A DNA stretch of 38,792 nt from Candidatus Acidiferrales bacterium (GTDB lineage: Bacteria; Acidobacteriota; Terriglobia; Acidiferrales; UBA7541). The translations under genes were made by a program, and so were the position numbers. This document shows positions 15,628-24,440 of this stretch, one piece after another; position 1 is the first letter of the stretch; each line of letters begins with the position of its first letter. The notes under the pieces were generated by a model. The model did no database searches, was not told the origin of the DNA, and was given only the letters and a program-made list of their open reading frames with translations. The stretch spans positions 1 to 38,792 of the forward strand of contig JASHRN010000060.1 of assembly GCA_030037335.1 (NCBI GenBank). Reading direction: 5' to 3'.

Positions 15628-16067
15628 ATCGAGCAAACGCGTCAAGCGAATTGACGCCCTCAAGCTTTTATCCTTCAATGGAGTCTGTGCCGCTGCCATT
15701 GGACATACGCAAAAAGCCAATCGATGTGAAGATTCATATTTCCACGGGAGCGGGCGTCGATATCACCTGGTCTGACGCCCACACCAGCCACTACGAATTT
15801 GCGTATCTGCGCGAACACTGTCCTTGCGCAACATGCAGGGAGAGTGATGAAAAGGGCCACGTCAATAACGGTGGCGTCGTTGCCTCTCCCGTTCTCCCGA
15901 TGTTCAAGCCGCGCGTGACTGCCCGAGCAGCCTCGCCGGTCGGAACCTATGCTGTCCAGATCGAATTCAGCGATGGACACGCCACAGGCATCTATAGTTT
16001 TGATCATCTGCGGGAGATTTGCCCCTGCGATGCTTGTGCACGCGAATTTCGCGGTCAGCCTCAGTAA
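15624..16067 (+). CDS. DUF971 (GBBH-like N-terminal) Cys-rich protein
   Basis: The protein (147 residues from ATG 15624) contains one DUF971 domain, the fold found at the N-terminus of gamma-butyrobetaine hydroxylase, where a CxCxxC group binds zinc. Here there are two such groups: CPCATC (Cys66, 68, 71) and CPCDAC (133, 135, 138), plus YSFDHLREI typical of the family. ATG 15624 overlaps the ATPase stop in ATGA, which favours this start; a second ATG at 15678 would give 129 residues, closer to family size. Stand-alone DUF971 proteins have no settled function; some are found near Fe-S assembly genes. Position as the last gene of an iron operon suggests a metal-related role (inference). Confidence 0.75.
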   Translation: MNRANASSELTPSSFYPSMESVPLPLDIRKKPIDVKIHISTGAGVDITWSDAHTSHYEFAYLREHCPCATCRESDEKGHVNNGGVVASPVLPMFKPRVTARAASPVGTYAVQIEFSDGHATGIYSFDHLREICPCDACAREFRGQPQ

Positions 16068-16143
16068 CTTCTGCGAGTCTTTCGCTCCAACCCGTATTTC
16101 TTTTCCAAACTGAACCACGTATAGTTAGAACCCACGTTTTTTC

Positions 16144-18399
16144 ATGTCTTCGAATCTCCTAAAACCCGGCTCGCAACGGCCAGTCGTCAACGTGCTCGTC
16201 GCCACCACGGCGATGCTGAGCTTCATTTCGTTTTGGCGTGCCGGAGCCATCGTCCTCAACGATCTTGCCTCATCCGCTTATTACGCGGGCGGCGAAGCCG
16301 AGCAGTTCATCGGCAAGTCAGCGCCGTGGTTCATCTTGGGAGTGATGCTGCTGGCGTATGCCGTTTCGCTGATCTATGTCGAAAGCTGCAGCATGTTCGT
16401 GCGCGGCGGCGTTTATCGCGTGGTGAAGGAGGCCATGGGCGGAACGCTTGCGAAATTCTCCGTTTCCGCCTTGATGTTCGATTACATCTTGACTGGCCCC
16501 ATCAGCGGTGTGGCAGCGGGACAATATATTGCGGGCCTCTGCAACGAACTTCTTCACTATGCCCATTTGCGAATTCATTTGCCGGTCGATGGTACGGCGG
16601 CCACGATCGCCATACTTGTCACTGTTTATTTCTGGCGCCAGAACATTAAAGGCATCCCGGAGTCGAGCGAAAAAGCTCTCCGGATCATGCAACTCACCAC
16701 CGCGATGGTGGTGATTCTAATCGGGTGGTGCGTGTACACAATCTGGGTTCGCGGCACGCATTGGCCCCCCGCGCCCGTCCCGCGCAATATGATTCTCAAT
16801 GCCACATCGCTCGGGTGGCTGAATCATGTGCAATGGGCGCATACCCTCACTCTGGCGGTCATTTTCGTCGGCTTGGGGCATTCCGTTCTTGCGATGAGCG
16901 GCGAAGAAACTCTTGCGCAGGTCTATCGCGAAATCGAGCACCCAAAACTGCCCAATCTGAAGAAGACGGCGCTGATCATTTGCGTGTACAGCCTTCTTTT
17001 CACCGCATTGGTTTCTTTCTTTGCCGTGATGATTATCCCGGACAGTATTCGGCATCATTTCTTCGAGAACCTCATCGGCGGCCTCGCGATGAACTTGCAG
17101 GGGCCGTTCGCGCTTAGGCTCGTCTTTCACGTATTCGTCGTGGTTGTTGGCATGCTCATCCTCTCGGGGGCGGTAAACACCGCAATTGTCGGATCGAATG
17201 GCGTTCTCAGCCGAGTTTCCGAAGATGGAGTTCTCACTGACTGGTTTCGACATCCCCACCGGCGCTTTGGCACTTCACACCGAATCATCACCAGCGTGGC
17301 GGCGTTGCAAATCATCACCATCCTTGTTAGTCGCGGCGATGTGAATTTTCTTGGCAATCTTTATGCGTTTGGCGTGATTTGGAGTTTCGCGCTGAAGGGA
17401 ATTGCTGTTCTCGTCTTGCGCTACACGCATCCGCAGGATCGTGAATATCGCGTTCCGCTGAACTTTTCGGTCGCAGGACGGGAAATTCCGCTTGGTTTGG
17501 CGCTCATCACGCTCGTGCTCCTGCTGATCGCTGTAATTAATTTGTTCACCAAACCGGACGCGACGATTGCCGGAGTCGTCTTTTCAGGTCTACTTTTTGT
17601 TGGCTTCACGCTTTCCGAGCGAAGCGTCCGCCGGCGCGTGGGTACGACTCAAGCCGCCGAACTTGATCAGTTCAATCTGGCGCAGGAAGCGGATCTGTCA
17701 CCTGCAAGTGTGGGTGTGCGCTCGGGCAATATTCTTGTTCCGGTAAGCAACTATTATGCGCTGTATCATCTTCATTCTGCGCTGGAGCGCTTGAAAACAG
17801 CCGAGCAGGATGTGGTCGTCCTGCATATCCGCTTGTTGCGGCGCGCTGCCTCGGGTGAATACGATTTGCGCCCCGACCAACTCTTCAGCACCATTGAGCA
17901 ACTGCTCTTTACCAAAGTGCTCGCAATCGCGGAAAAAGAAGGCAAGCCGGTGCGCCTTGCCGTCGCCGCAGCCAATGATTTGTGGGATGGCATCTTGCGC
18001 GCAGCAGAGAATCTTCAGTCGAGCAGCATCGTCGTAGGAAGTTCATCCAAGATGCCCATTAACGAACAAGCGCGCGAAGTCGGGTTGGCTTGGGAGCGGA
18101 TGCCTCAGCCTCGTCCGCGGCTTGCGTTGGATATCTTTACGCCCGGCGGGCAAGAACGAATTTTTTATCTCGGCCCGCACGTCCCGCATCTGACTCCCAA
18201 GGAAATCGACCTGCTGCACAACATTTGGCTGCAATTGAGCGGCGAATTGCCGGGCGAGGACCTGCATCATCACGACATCGTTCATTTTGCACTTACTGAG
18301 CTGACGCGTGAGATGTCTCAGGGTAGCGGCAACGGCATACTCGATCGTCTGCGCGAGCATCTCCGCGAGATCAAAGACCGGCGTCCTCCCTCAGGGTAG
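16144..18399 (+). CDS. APC-superfamily amino-acid permease with C-terminal USP-like domain
   Basis: Residues 1-500 of this 751-residue protein form about 12 membrane helices of the APC superfamily. The first helix has the unwound-helix pattern (IVLNDLASSAYYAGG), and GVAAGQYIAGL and SGEETLAQVYREIEHP follow. Residues 529-751 are cytoplasmic and begin NILVPVSNYYALYHLHSAL, resembling a universal-stress-protein fold (with SSIVVGSSSKMPINEQAREVG near the nucleotide-binding region). Fusion of an APC carrier to a USP-like domain suggests nucleotide-dependent regulation of transport. Substrate is not determinable from sequence. A -10-like TATAGT (16120-16125) lies upstream, so it probably has its own promoter separate from the iron operon. 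Its stop lies in the loop of the terminator 18387-18420. Confidence 0.85.
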   Translation: MSSNLLKPGSQRPVVNVLVATTAMLSFISFWRAGAIVLNDLASSAYYAGGEAEQFIGKSAPWFILGVMLLAYAVSLIYVESCSMFVRGGVYRVVKEAMGGTLAKFSVSALMFDYILTGPISGVAAGQYIAGLCNELLHYAHLRIHLPVDGTAATIAILVTVYFWRQNIKGIPESSEKALRIMQLTTAMVVILIGWCVYTIWVRGTHWPPAPVPRNMILNATSLGWLNHVQWAHTLTLAVIFVGLGHSVLAMSGEETLAQVYREIEHPKLPNLKKTALIICVYSLLFTALVSFFAVMIIPDSIRHHFFENLIGGLAMNLQGPFALRLVFHVFVVVVGMLILSGAVNTAIVGSNGVLSRVSEDGVLTDWFRHPHRRFGTSHRIITSVAALQIITILVSRGDVNFLGNLYAFGVIWSFALKGIAVLVLRYTHPQDREYRVPLNFSVAGREIPLGLALITLVLLLIAVINLFTKPDATIAGVVFSGLLFVGFTLSERSVRRRVGTTQAAELDQFNLAQEADLSPASVGVRSGNILVPVSNYYALYHLHSALERLKTAEQDVVVLHIRLLRRAASGEYDLRPDQLFSTIEQLLFTKVLAIAEKEGKPVRLAVAAANDLWDGILRAAENLQSSSIVVGSSSKMPINEQAREVGLAWERMPQPRPRLALDIFTPGGQERIFYLGPHVPHLTPKEIDLLHNIWLQLSGELPGEDLHHHDIVHFALTELTREMSQGSGNGILDRLREHLREIKDRRPPSG

Positions 18400-18420
18400 A
18401 GTCCTGAAGGGATTCTTTGT
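18387..18420 (+). terminator. Intrinsic terminator overlapping the permease stop codon
   Basis: TCCCTCAGG (18387-18395) pairs with CCTGAAGGGA (18403-18412) with one bulged base; the 7-nt loop holds the stop codon 18397-18399 and TTCTTTGT follows. It lies between the convergent permease and mscL genes. The T tract is imperfect. Confidence 0.5.
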
Positions 18421-18435
18421 CCGCCAATATGCTTC

Positions 18436-18873
18436 TTAGGCTGTGACCTGCGCTGTGCAGAAAGCACACTTTGTCGCCTTTAGCGGAATGGATGACAGGC
18501 AATAAGGGCAATTTTTCGTTGTCACCTCCGGCGGAGGCCCCGGCTTTTTGGTCCATTGGTTGATTTGTCTGACTACTAGGAAAATCGCGAAAGCAACAAT
18601 CAGAAAATCAATCACGGTATTCACGAAGGTGCCGTAGTTGATTGTTGCCGCTCCCGCGGCCTTCGCCGCGGCGAGCGTCGGGTAATGCGCACCGGAAATG
18701 TTCACGAACAAACTATTAAAGTCGACACGACCCAAAATCAGCCCGATGGGAGGCATAATGATGTCATTTACAAGCGACGTCACGATTCTGCCGAAGGCCG
18801 CGCCAATGATGATTCCAACGGCCATATCCATCACGTTGCCCTTCATTGCAAATTCTTTGAATTCCTTCAGCAT
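18436..18873 (-). CDS. mscL: Large-conductance mechanosensitive channel MscL with zinc-ribbon tail
   Basis: MscL (145 residues) opens under membrane tension to release solutes during osmotic downshock. The N-terminal amphipathic helix and first membrane helix are typical ([29 protein letters not shown], shown here in parts: FKEFAMKGN and GIIIGAAFG). The periplasmic loop contains an Ala-rich insert, and the second helix is [16 protein letters not shown]. Instead of the usual helical bundle, the C-terminus has [18 protein letters not shown], a zinc-ribbon-like pair of CxxC motifs. AGAGGAG lies just before the ATG. A perfect minus-strand -10 (TATAAT, 18957-18962) lies about 85 bp upstream, with no good -35. 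Confidence 0.93.
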   Translation of the reverse strand: MLKEFKEFAMKGNVMDMAVGIIIGAAFGRIVTSLVNDIIMPPIGLILGRVDFNSLFVNISGAHYPTLAAAKAAGAATINYGTFVNTVIDFLIVAFAIFLVVRQINQWTKKPGPPPEVTTKNCPYCLSSIPLKATKCAFCTAQVTA

Positions 18874-18956
18874 TGCTGATTCTCCTCTCGTCGGTTTTCT
18901 TTGCTTGTTGCCGGTTCAGACTTGCAGATCGCCAGTACAGGGGATTTTTCGGTGAA

Positions 18957-18962
18957 GATTAT
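18957..18962 (-). promoter_or_regulatory. -10 element of mscL
   Basis: The complement of 18957-18962 is TATAAT. No convincing -35 hexamer lies 16-18 bp upstream, so the call rests on the -10 and its position before mscL. Confidence 0.4.
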
Positions 18963-19040
18963 ACTGTGAATTGATTCGGTAATTGCGAGACAAAATATGA
19001 AGGCTCAGTTCGGAGGAACAGTTTAACGCTCATGCAAAAC

Positions 19041-20183
19041 CTATTTTGTACTTACCGGATCTCTTGCGGGTGTTTTCTCTCTCGCCCGCCCGATGGCCAG
19101 GCCTGCCTGCACCGCGATCACCGCAAATGCGTTCAAATCATCCACGGTAAACATGCCTTTGCGCGAAAGATTATCCGCGTAGAGCAGGCCGCGTAACCCC
19201 TCGCCCATTCCGAGCGGCGCGCACATGGCTGACTGTATGCCCGCATTCGCCACACTCTTCGTCGCGGAGAATCTTGGATCCGACTGGCCGTCCGAAATGA
19301 GCATCGGCAGTCCCAGTTGCATCACCTGTCGGATGATGCTGCGCGAGATCGACAACTGAGGAAAACTACGAGGCTGTTCGCCGGCGGGCAGCCTGCGATA
19401 TCGAATGCTCGCCGGCTCGAACGCGTACCCGCCCTTCGGTGAATCAGTTTTTTCGGCCTGATCAACCAGCAGCATTACGAACCCGCGCTCTACACCCTCA
19501 ATCTCGAGTGCATAATCGAGTGTTTGCTGCGTTACCTTTTCTACCGTCTTTAATTCTGCAAGCCCGAGCTTCACTCGATCCAGCAGGTGCAGCAGTTTTT
19601 TATCATGTTCGAAGGAACTGCCGCGCGAAGCATCTGATGCCACTGCCTGTACGCTCATGGAGCTGCCAGAATAGAATTGCTGATGGCTGAGCGCATCGCT
19701 GACGCTCTTCGGCAATTTGACAGTTCCGTAGCTCGTTGGTTTCCGCTGTGCAGAATCCTCAAATGTTAATCGATAAATACCGATTACGAGCTCATCGTTC
19801 GGGCGAAGCGCCGCCTCTTTCTTTGCAACGCCGTTTACTTTTACTCCGTTGGAGCTGCCGCGGTCGATGATTTGCCATTGGCCATCGATTGTAGGTCGAA
19901 TCACCGCATGCAGCCGCGACACGCTCGCATCATCAAGAATAATGTCGCTGGATTTCGCCCGCCCGATCGATATGGGCCGGTCGCTCGTTAGCTCGAATAC
20001 GAACGATTTTTGTTGACTATCATGGACGAGGATGCGTGGCATAACGCTAACATCTTCTCTGCCGCGTATCTCTGAATCAAGGTGAGCGTCAGGCCGAATT
20101 GTCCGAAGCTGCATCTGTACGTCATTGTTGGCTGTTCCGTCGCTACTCTCGTCAACGAGTGTCATGCTAGAATGCCTTTCCAT
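19041..20183 (-). CDS. FHA-GAF domain signalling protein
   Basis: The 380-residue protein has a forkhead-associated domain (about 45-135) with the full phosphothreonine-binding pattern: SIGRAKSSD, SVSRLHAVI and DRGSSNGVKVNG. A GAF domain follows (about 195-365) with MLLVDQAEK, CAPLGMGEGLRGLLYADN and FTVDDLNAFAVIAVQAGLAI. There is no kinase, cyclase or DNA-binding output domain, so it is likely an adaptor that binds phosphorylated partners and a small ligand. ATG 20183 is used; ATG 20165 is a good alternative because GAAAGG precedes it. It is divergent from trxB with only 47 bp between the starts, so the two may share control. Confidence 0.85.
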   Translation of the reverse strand: MERHSSMTLVDESSDGTANNDVQMQLRTIRPDAHLDSEIRGREDVSVMPRILVHDSQQKSFVFELTSDRPISIGRAKSSDIILDDASVSRLHAVIRPTIDGQWQIIDRGSSNGVKVNGVAKKEAALRPNDELVIGIYRLTFEDSAQRKPTSYGTVKLPKSVSDALSHQQFYSGSSMSVQAVASDASRGSSFEHDKKLLHLLDRVKLGLAELKTVEKVTQQTLDYALEIEGVERGFVMLLVDQAEKTDSPKGGYAFEPASIRYRRLPAGEQPRSFPQLSISRSIIRQVMQLGLPMLISDGQSDPRFSATKSVANAGIQSAMCAPLGMGEGLRGLLYADNLSRKGMFTVDDLNAFAVIAVQAGLAIGRAREKTPARDPVSTK

Positions 20184-20230
20184 TTTGCATCGAGTCCGCC
20201 TGCGGCTGAATCCAATACGGGGAGTTCTTC

Positions 20231-21154
20231 GTGCACAAAGTAGTGATTATCGGGAGCGGTTGTGCCGGTCTAACCGCGGCAATTTACTCAGCACGCGCCA
20301 ACTTGAAGCCCATCGTCATCGACGGTTTCGAGCCTGGGGGCCAGCTTACGCTCACCACGATGGTTGAGAATTTTCCCGGCTTTCCGAACGGCATTCTCGG
20401 CCCCGAGTTGACCGAAGCAATGCGCAAGCAAGCTCAGCACTTTGGCGCTGAATTTCGCGCCGGTGCTGTGACTTCGGTGGATTTGAGCAAGCGTCCATTC
20501 AAAATCGAAGCTGCGAAAGAGCAGTTTGAAGCTGAGACGCTGATCATCGCCGCGGGCGCTTCGGCGCGCTTGCTGGGTCTTGAATCCGAACGCCAGCTCA
20601 TCGGTCACGGCGTCTCCACATGCGCCACCTGCGACGGTTATTTCTTCCGCGACAAGGAAATCGCTGTGGTCGGAGGAGGCGATACCGCCATGGAAGAGGC
20701 AACTTTCTTGACGCGCTTCGCCAGGAAGGTAAACATTCTTCATCGGCGCAAAGATTTTCGCGCTTCCAAGATCATGCTCGACCGCGCCCGCGCGAACGAC
20801 AAAATCCGCTTCGTCACTCCGGTGACCGTGGAAGACATTCTCGATCCTTCGAAGCAAAATGTTGAAGGCGTTCACCTCCGCCATCTCGACGACAACAAGA
20901 CCTCTTTCCTCCCGCTGGATGGCCTCTTCATCGGCATCGGCCACGAGCCCAACACAAAAATCTTCAAAGGTCAGCTTGATATGGACGACACCGGCTATCT
21001 CAAAACTCATCATGGCAGCCGCACCAACGTTGAGGGCGTTTTTGCGGCAGGCGACGTTCAGGACAAAGTCTATCGCCAGGCCATCACCGCAGCGGGCTCC
21101 GGCTGCATGGCCGCCATTGATGCGGAGCGATTTCTCGAATCTCAGTCGCACTGA
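20231..21154 (+). CDS. trxB: Thioredoxin reductase (NADPH)
   Basis: TrxB (307 residues) transfers electrons from NADPH via FAD to thioredoxin. Seen: FAD-binding GSGCAGLTAA near residue 8 (Cys in place of the usual Pro), the redox pair CATC (Cys131 and Cys134) followed by DGYFF, the NADP-binding GGGDTAMEEATFL, and the terminal FAD motif FAAGDVQDKVYRQAITAAGSG (shown as GDVQDKVYRQ). Length is normal. Starts at GTG 20231 with GGGGAG just upstream. Divergent from the FHA-GAF gene. Confidence 0.93.
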   Translation: MHKVVIIGSGCAGLTAAIYSARANLKPIVIDGFEPGGQLTLTTMVENFPGFPNGILGPELTEAMRKQAQHFGAEFRAGAVTSVDLSKRPFKIEAAKEQFEAETLIIAAGASARLLGLESERQLIGHGVSTCATCDGYFFRDKEIAVVGGGDTAMEEATFLTRFARKVNILHRRKDFRASKIMLDRARANDKIRFVTPVTVEDILDPSKQNVEGVHLRHLDDNKTSFLPLDGLFIGIGHEPNTKIFKGQLDMDDTGYLKTHHGSRTNVEGVFAAGDVQDKVYRQAITAAGSGCMAAIDAERFLESQSH

Positions 21155-21221
21155 ACGAAAGCCTGAAAAGCATCCCGCAAGTTCGAAACCTTTCCGAAAT
21201 TCTTATGCAACAACGGATTGC

Positions 21222-21250
21222 AAAGGCCTGCGAATGCCTTTATTCTTCTT
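21222..21250 (+). terminator. Weak terminator-like hairpin between trxB and the PRODH gene
   Basis: AAAGGC (21222-21227), 8-nt loop, GCCTTT (21236-21241), then ATTCTTCTT. The stem is short; it could end trxB transcription. Confidence 0.35.
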
Positions 21251-21259
21251 GCGGTCCTG

Positions 21260-22174
21260 ATGCTGCGTTCCATTCTCCTTGCGCTCTCTCAAAGCCCTCG
21301 CACCGCACACTTCGTTACTCATAACAAACTCAGCCGTCGCGTAGTCAGCCGTTTCGTCGCAGGCGAGCATCTCGAAGATGCGGTTGCTGCGGTGCGCGCG
21401 CTCAATCAGGCGGGCCGCTTGGCTTCTCTTGACTGTTTGGGCGAAAGCGTTTCCACAGATGCAGAAGCGCGTAATGCAGCGCGCACCTACTCGGAAATGT
21501 TCGACCGCATCGCTGCCGAGAAGCTCACCTGCAACGTTTCTCTCAAGCTCACGCAGCTTGGCCTCGATATCAACCAGCCGCTCTGTGAAGAACTGCTTTT
21601 GAATATCATCCATCGCGCAGCCGCACAGGGCAATTTTGTTCGAATTGATATGGAGGCCTCCGCCTATACGCAGCGCACCATAGATATCTGCAAGCGCGTG
21701 CGTGCACAATCGGATTCTGTCGGGACCGTCCTTCAGTCGTATCTTTTTCGCACGGAGCAGGATGCGCGAGACTTGATTGCCGCCGGATGCCGCTTGCGTT
21801 TGGTGAAGGGCGCCTACAAAGAGCCGGCCACTGTCGCTTTTCCCCAAAAGTCTGATGTGGACGCTAATTACGTGAAAGTCATGAAAATCCTTCTTCCGAG
21901 TGGCATCTATCATGGCATCGCCACCCATGATCCGCGAATGCTCGATGCGACCAAAGAATTTGTAGCGCAGCAGGGAATTCGGAATGATCAATTTGAGTTT
22001 CAGATGCTGTATGGCATTCGCACGGATTTGCAGGAGCAACTGATTCGTCAAGGCTATCGCCTGCGTGTCTACGTTCCTTACGGTTCAGACTGGTTTCCCT
22101 ATTTCATGCGCCGCCTCGCCGAGCGCCCGGCCAATCTGCAATTTTTCCTCACGAACCTCTTCCGCAGGAGTTGA
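21260..22174 (+). CDS. Proline dehydrogenase (monofunctional PRODH)
   Basis: The protein (304 residues from ATG 21260) oxidises proline to pyrroline-5-carboxylate using FAD. The PRODH barrel motifs are present in order: NVSLKLTQLGLDI, FVRIDMEAS, VGTVLQSYLFRTEQD, CRLRLVKGAYKEP, GIATHDPRML, FEFQMLYGIR, and YRLRVYVPYG followed by WFPYFMRRLAERPAN. The length matches the monofunctional enzyme of Bacillus, Thermus and Deinococcus, not PutA. No P5C dehydrogenase gene is in the window. A TTG at 21218 would add 14 residues unlike the family. It is 105 bp downstream of trxB. Confidence 0.88.
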   Translation: MLRSILLALSQSPRTAHFVTHNKLSRRVVSRFVAGEHLEDAVAAVRALNQAGRLASLDCLGESVSTDAEARNAARTYSEMFDRIAAEKLTCNVSLKLTQLGLDINQPLCEELLLNIIHRAAAQGNFVRIDMEASAYTQRTIDICKRVRAQSDSVGTVLQSYLFRTEQDARDLIAAGCRLRLVKGAYKEPATVAFPQKSDVDANYVKVMKILLPSGIYHGIATHDPRMLDATKEFVAQQGIRNDQFEFQMLYGIRTDLQEQLIRQGYRLRVYVPYGSDWFPYFMRRLAERPANLQFFLTNLFRRS

Positions 22175-22234
22175 TGTCTCGGTATGATTGCCCGCGTTCG
22201 TTAGGCTAACCGAGCTGCAAGGGAGCGTGCCCGC

Positions 22235-24076
22235 ATGATAAGGCCATCTGCATTCTCAAAATCCACAGTTCTTCTCGCGATTTTTGCAATTGTCGCGTTC
22301 TCTCTGAATGCAAGTAAGAGCTTCAGCCATGAACAGCGCCGGGCTTCCAACACTTCAGTGATCATCCACCGCGCGTTGCACTTCGACGTCTCCGCTCCTC
22401 TTGCATCATTGCGCGCCGCCGACAGAGGACCTCTGGCCACGCAGTCTTTTCACTGTGAATCCGCGAATGGATGCGGGCTATCGCCAGACAGTGATGACGA
22501 TACGCAGGAGCAAAATGTTTCTGTCCCTCCTGCGCCGGAGATCAGCGCCGCAGGTGCCGCGGTCGAGCAAACATCGCAAGGCCAGCGGCCCGCTCTCGAT
22601 GTGCTCGATAGCTTCGATGGACTGGGTGCGGGATTCAAAGGGCCGCAGAGCGGGCATGGCCCGGAATTTTTCCGCAATCCCTCGGATAACAGCTTGGCAG
22701 TCGGCCCAAACCACATCATGCAGATCGTGAATTCACGTTTTGCCGTCTATACGAAGAAAGGCGCACGCTACAGCTCTACCGGTACCGTACTTTACGGTCC
22801 CGTGCCCACAAACGAGATATTCGCTGGCTTCGGAGGCGTCTGCCAGGAACGAGACAATGGAGACGCTGTCGTTCGCTATGATCAGCTTGCGGATCGCTGG
22901 TTGGTCGTGATGCCAATTTTCAGTCCGATTCCCGCTGCCAATGCCGGAACGCATACTCGCGCTCACGCTGGAGAACCGGCGAAGCCGGGTCACGCTTCAG
23001 TACCCGGACAGCCCGGCGCGCCCCCATCGGATTTCACCCAACCGCAAGGCCCCTATGCGATGTGCTACGCCGTGAGCACGACCAGCGATCCTCTCGGCAA
23101 GTATTACCGCTACGCGTTCGAGCGCACGCTGTTTCCCGATTATCCTCGGCCGGCCGTTTGGCCCGACGGCTACTACGTTCCAACCAGCTCCGGAGACACA
23201 GTTATTCAAAAGCACGTTTGCATCGCCGACCGCGCCAAAATGCTGAAGGGTCTTCCTGCCACAGAGCAGTGCCTCACCATCGACGGCGTGAATTTCCTGA
23301 ACAGTTCGGATATCGACGGCAAAGCGACGCCTCCCAACGGTGCCCCAAACATCACCATGGCTGCTGGAGGTACTCAGCTTAAGAAAATCTTTCAGGATGA
23401 TGGGATTTACTACTGGAAAGTTTACGTCGACTGGCGCCATCCGGCGAAAACAAGAGCAGTTGGACCAACCAAAATTGCGGTCGCGCCGTATCACTATCTG
23501 TGCGACGGCCAGTTGAGCGATTGCGTGCCGCAGCCCGGGACAGAGCAGCGCCTCGACTCGCAGGGCGACAAACTCATGCAGCGCCTCGTCTATCGCCGTA
23601 TCGGCGATCAGGAATTCATCGTTGCCGCGCACTCCATCGCTACGAAAGCCGGCGGCGGAGGCGTTCGTTGGTATGAATTTCGCCTGAATGAAAATCGAGA
23701 TCCGGTTCTCGATCAGCAAGGCACTTATGCGCCGGATGGCCTCTATCGCTGGATGCCAAGCATCGCGATGGATAAGCTCGGCGACATCGGCGTGGGATAT
23801 TCCTTCGGTGGGCCTGCCGATTTTCCCGGCCAGCGCTTCGCTGCTCGTTTGGCGTCAGATCCCCTGGGCGTGCTGACTTTCCACGAAAGCGTCCTCGCCG
23901 AAGGCCAGGCTTCGCAGAAAAACACATTGCGCTGGGAGGACTACGCCACCACGGCCATCGACCCGAGCGACGATTGCACGTTCTGGTATGTGGGTGATTA
24001 CCTGAAGCCCGGTTCGCCCGCTTACAGCACGCGCATCGGCTCCTTCCGGTTGCCCGGTTGCACCACCGGCCAATAA
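22235..24076 (+). CDS. Large exported protein of unknown function
   Basis: This 613-residue protein begins with a signal peptide (STVLLAIFAIVAFSLNA) and then a disordered stretch to about 105. The mature part is Gly/Tyr/Trp-rich and contains NPSDNSLAVGPNHIMQIVNS, RYDQLADRWLVVMPIFS, YAMCYAVSTTSDPLGKYYRY and DYPRPAVWPDGYYV. These short motifs alternate in the manner of a beta-propeller or sugar-binding exported protein. Similar proteins occur in soil bacteria without an assigned role, as far as I recall. A Pro/His/Gly-rich insert (about 232-265) interrupts the pattern. No catalytic motif was recognised. It stands alone, followed by repeat element A. Confidence 0.7.
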   Translation: MIRPSAFSKSTVLLAIFAIVAFSLNASKSFSHEQRRASNTSVIIHRALHFDVSAPLASLRAADRGPLATQSFHCESANGCGLSPDSDDDTQEQNVSVPPAPEISAAGAAVEQTSQGQRPALDVLDSFDGLGAGFKGPQSGHGPEFFRNPSDNSLAVGPNHIMQIVNSRFAVYTKKGARYSSTGTVLYGPVPTNEIFAGFGGVCQERDNGDAVVRYDQLADRWLVVMPIFSPIPAANAGTHTRAHAGEPAKPGHASVPGQPGAPPSDFTQPQGPYAMCYAVSTTSDPLGKYYRYAFERTLFPDYPRPAVWPDGYYVPTSSGDTVIQKHVCIADRAKMLKGLPATEQCLTIDGVNFLNSSDIDGKATPPNGAPNITMAAGGTQLKKIFQDDGIYYWKVYVDWRHPAKTRAVGPTKIAVAPYHYLCDGQLSDCVPQPGTEQRLDSQGDKLMQRLVYRRIGDQEFIVAAHSIATKAGGGGVRWYEFRLNENRDPVLDQQGTYAPDGLYRWMPSIAMDKLGDIGVGYSFGGPADFPGQRFAARLASDPLGVLTFHESVLAEGQASQKNTLRWEDYATTAIDPSDDCTFWYVGDYLKPGSPAYSTRIGSFRLPGCTTGQ

Positions 24077-24095
24077 GCTCGAAGCATCAACAAGC

Positions 24096-24364
24096 TGTCT
24101 CATAAATGGCGTTCAGGAGGTCGGAGCCTGCTCGCGTGGGTGAGCCTGCCTGGCGGGCTTTAGCTCCGACACAAAACGCCCAAAAGAATCAGGGCTTTAG
24201 AGATTGTTTCGCAACTCGCGAATTTTTGTGGGTCGTGGCTTAAGCCACGACATAAACTCCGCAAAATCAGTGCGGCTTCAGCCGCTGAAGTACGGTTCTT
24301 CGAGTTGTGACACAAACTCTTTAGCCCCTGAAGCGGAGCGGTTGACCGCTTCTTGGTATTTATG
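24096..24364. repeat. Palindromic repeat element, copy A
   Basis: Starts TGTCTCATAAAT, shared with copy B, and ends ATTTATG. Inside are a GGAGC/GCTCC stem, the 20-bp perfect palindrome at 24232-24251 and the hairpin module GCGGCT-TC-AGCCGC followed by TGAAG (24272-24290). About 130 bp (from 24192) is nearly identical to copy C. The whole 364-bp gap 24077-24440 is this element; no gene is seen. No transposase is encoded. Confidence 0.75.
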
Positions 24365-24440
24365 TGAAATGGCTTTTATGAGAGAAGTTGAAGTTTCGGT
24401 ACGCACTGGAATTGCGGAGACAGATAGATAAGATAGATAT

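Noticed and set aside
22997-23719. A 240-residue minus-strand frame inside the large exported gene
   Set aside because: The plus frame has a signal peptide and continuous coding pattern; the minus frame has none.
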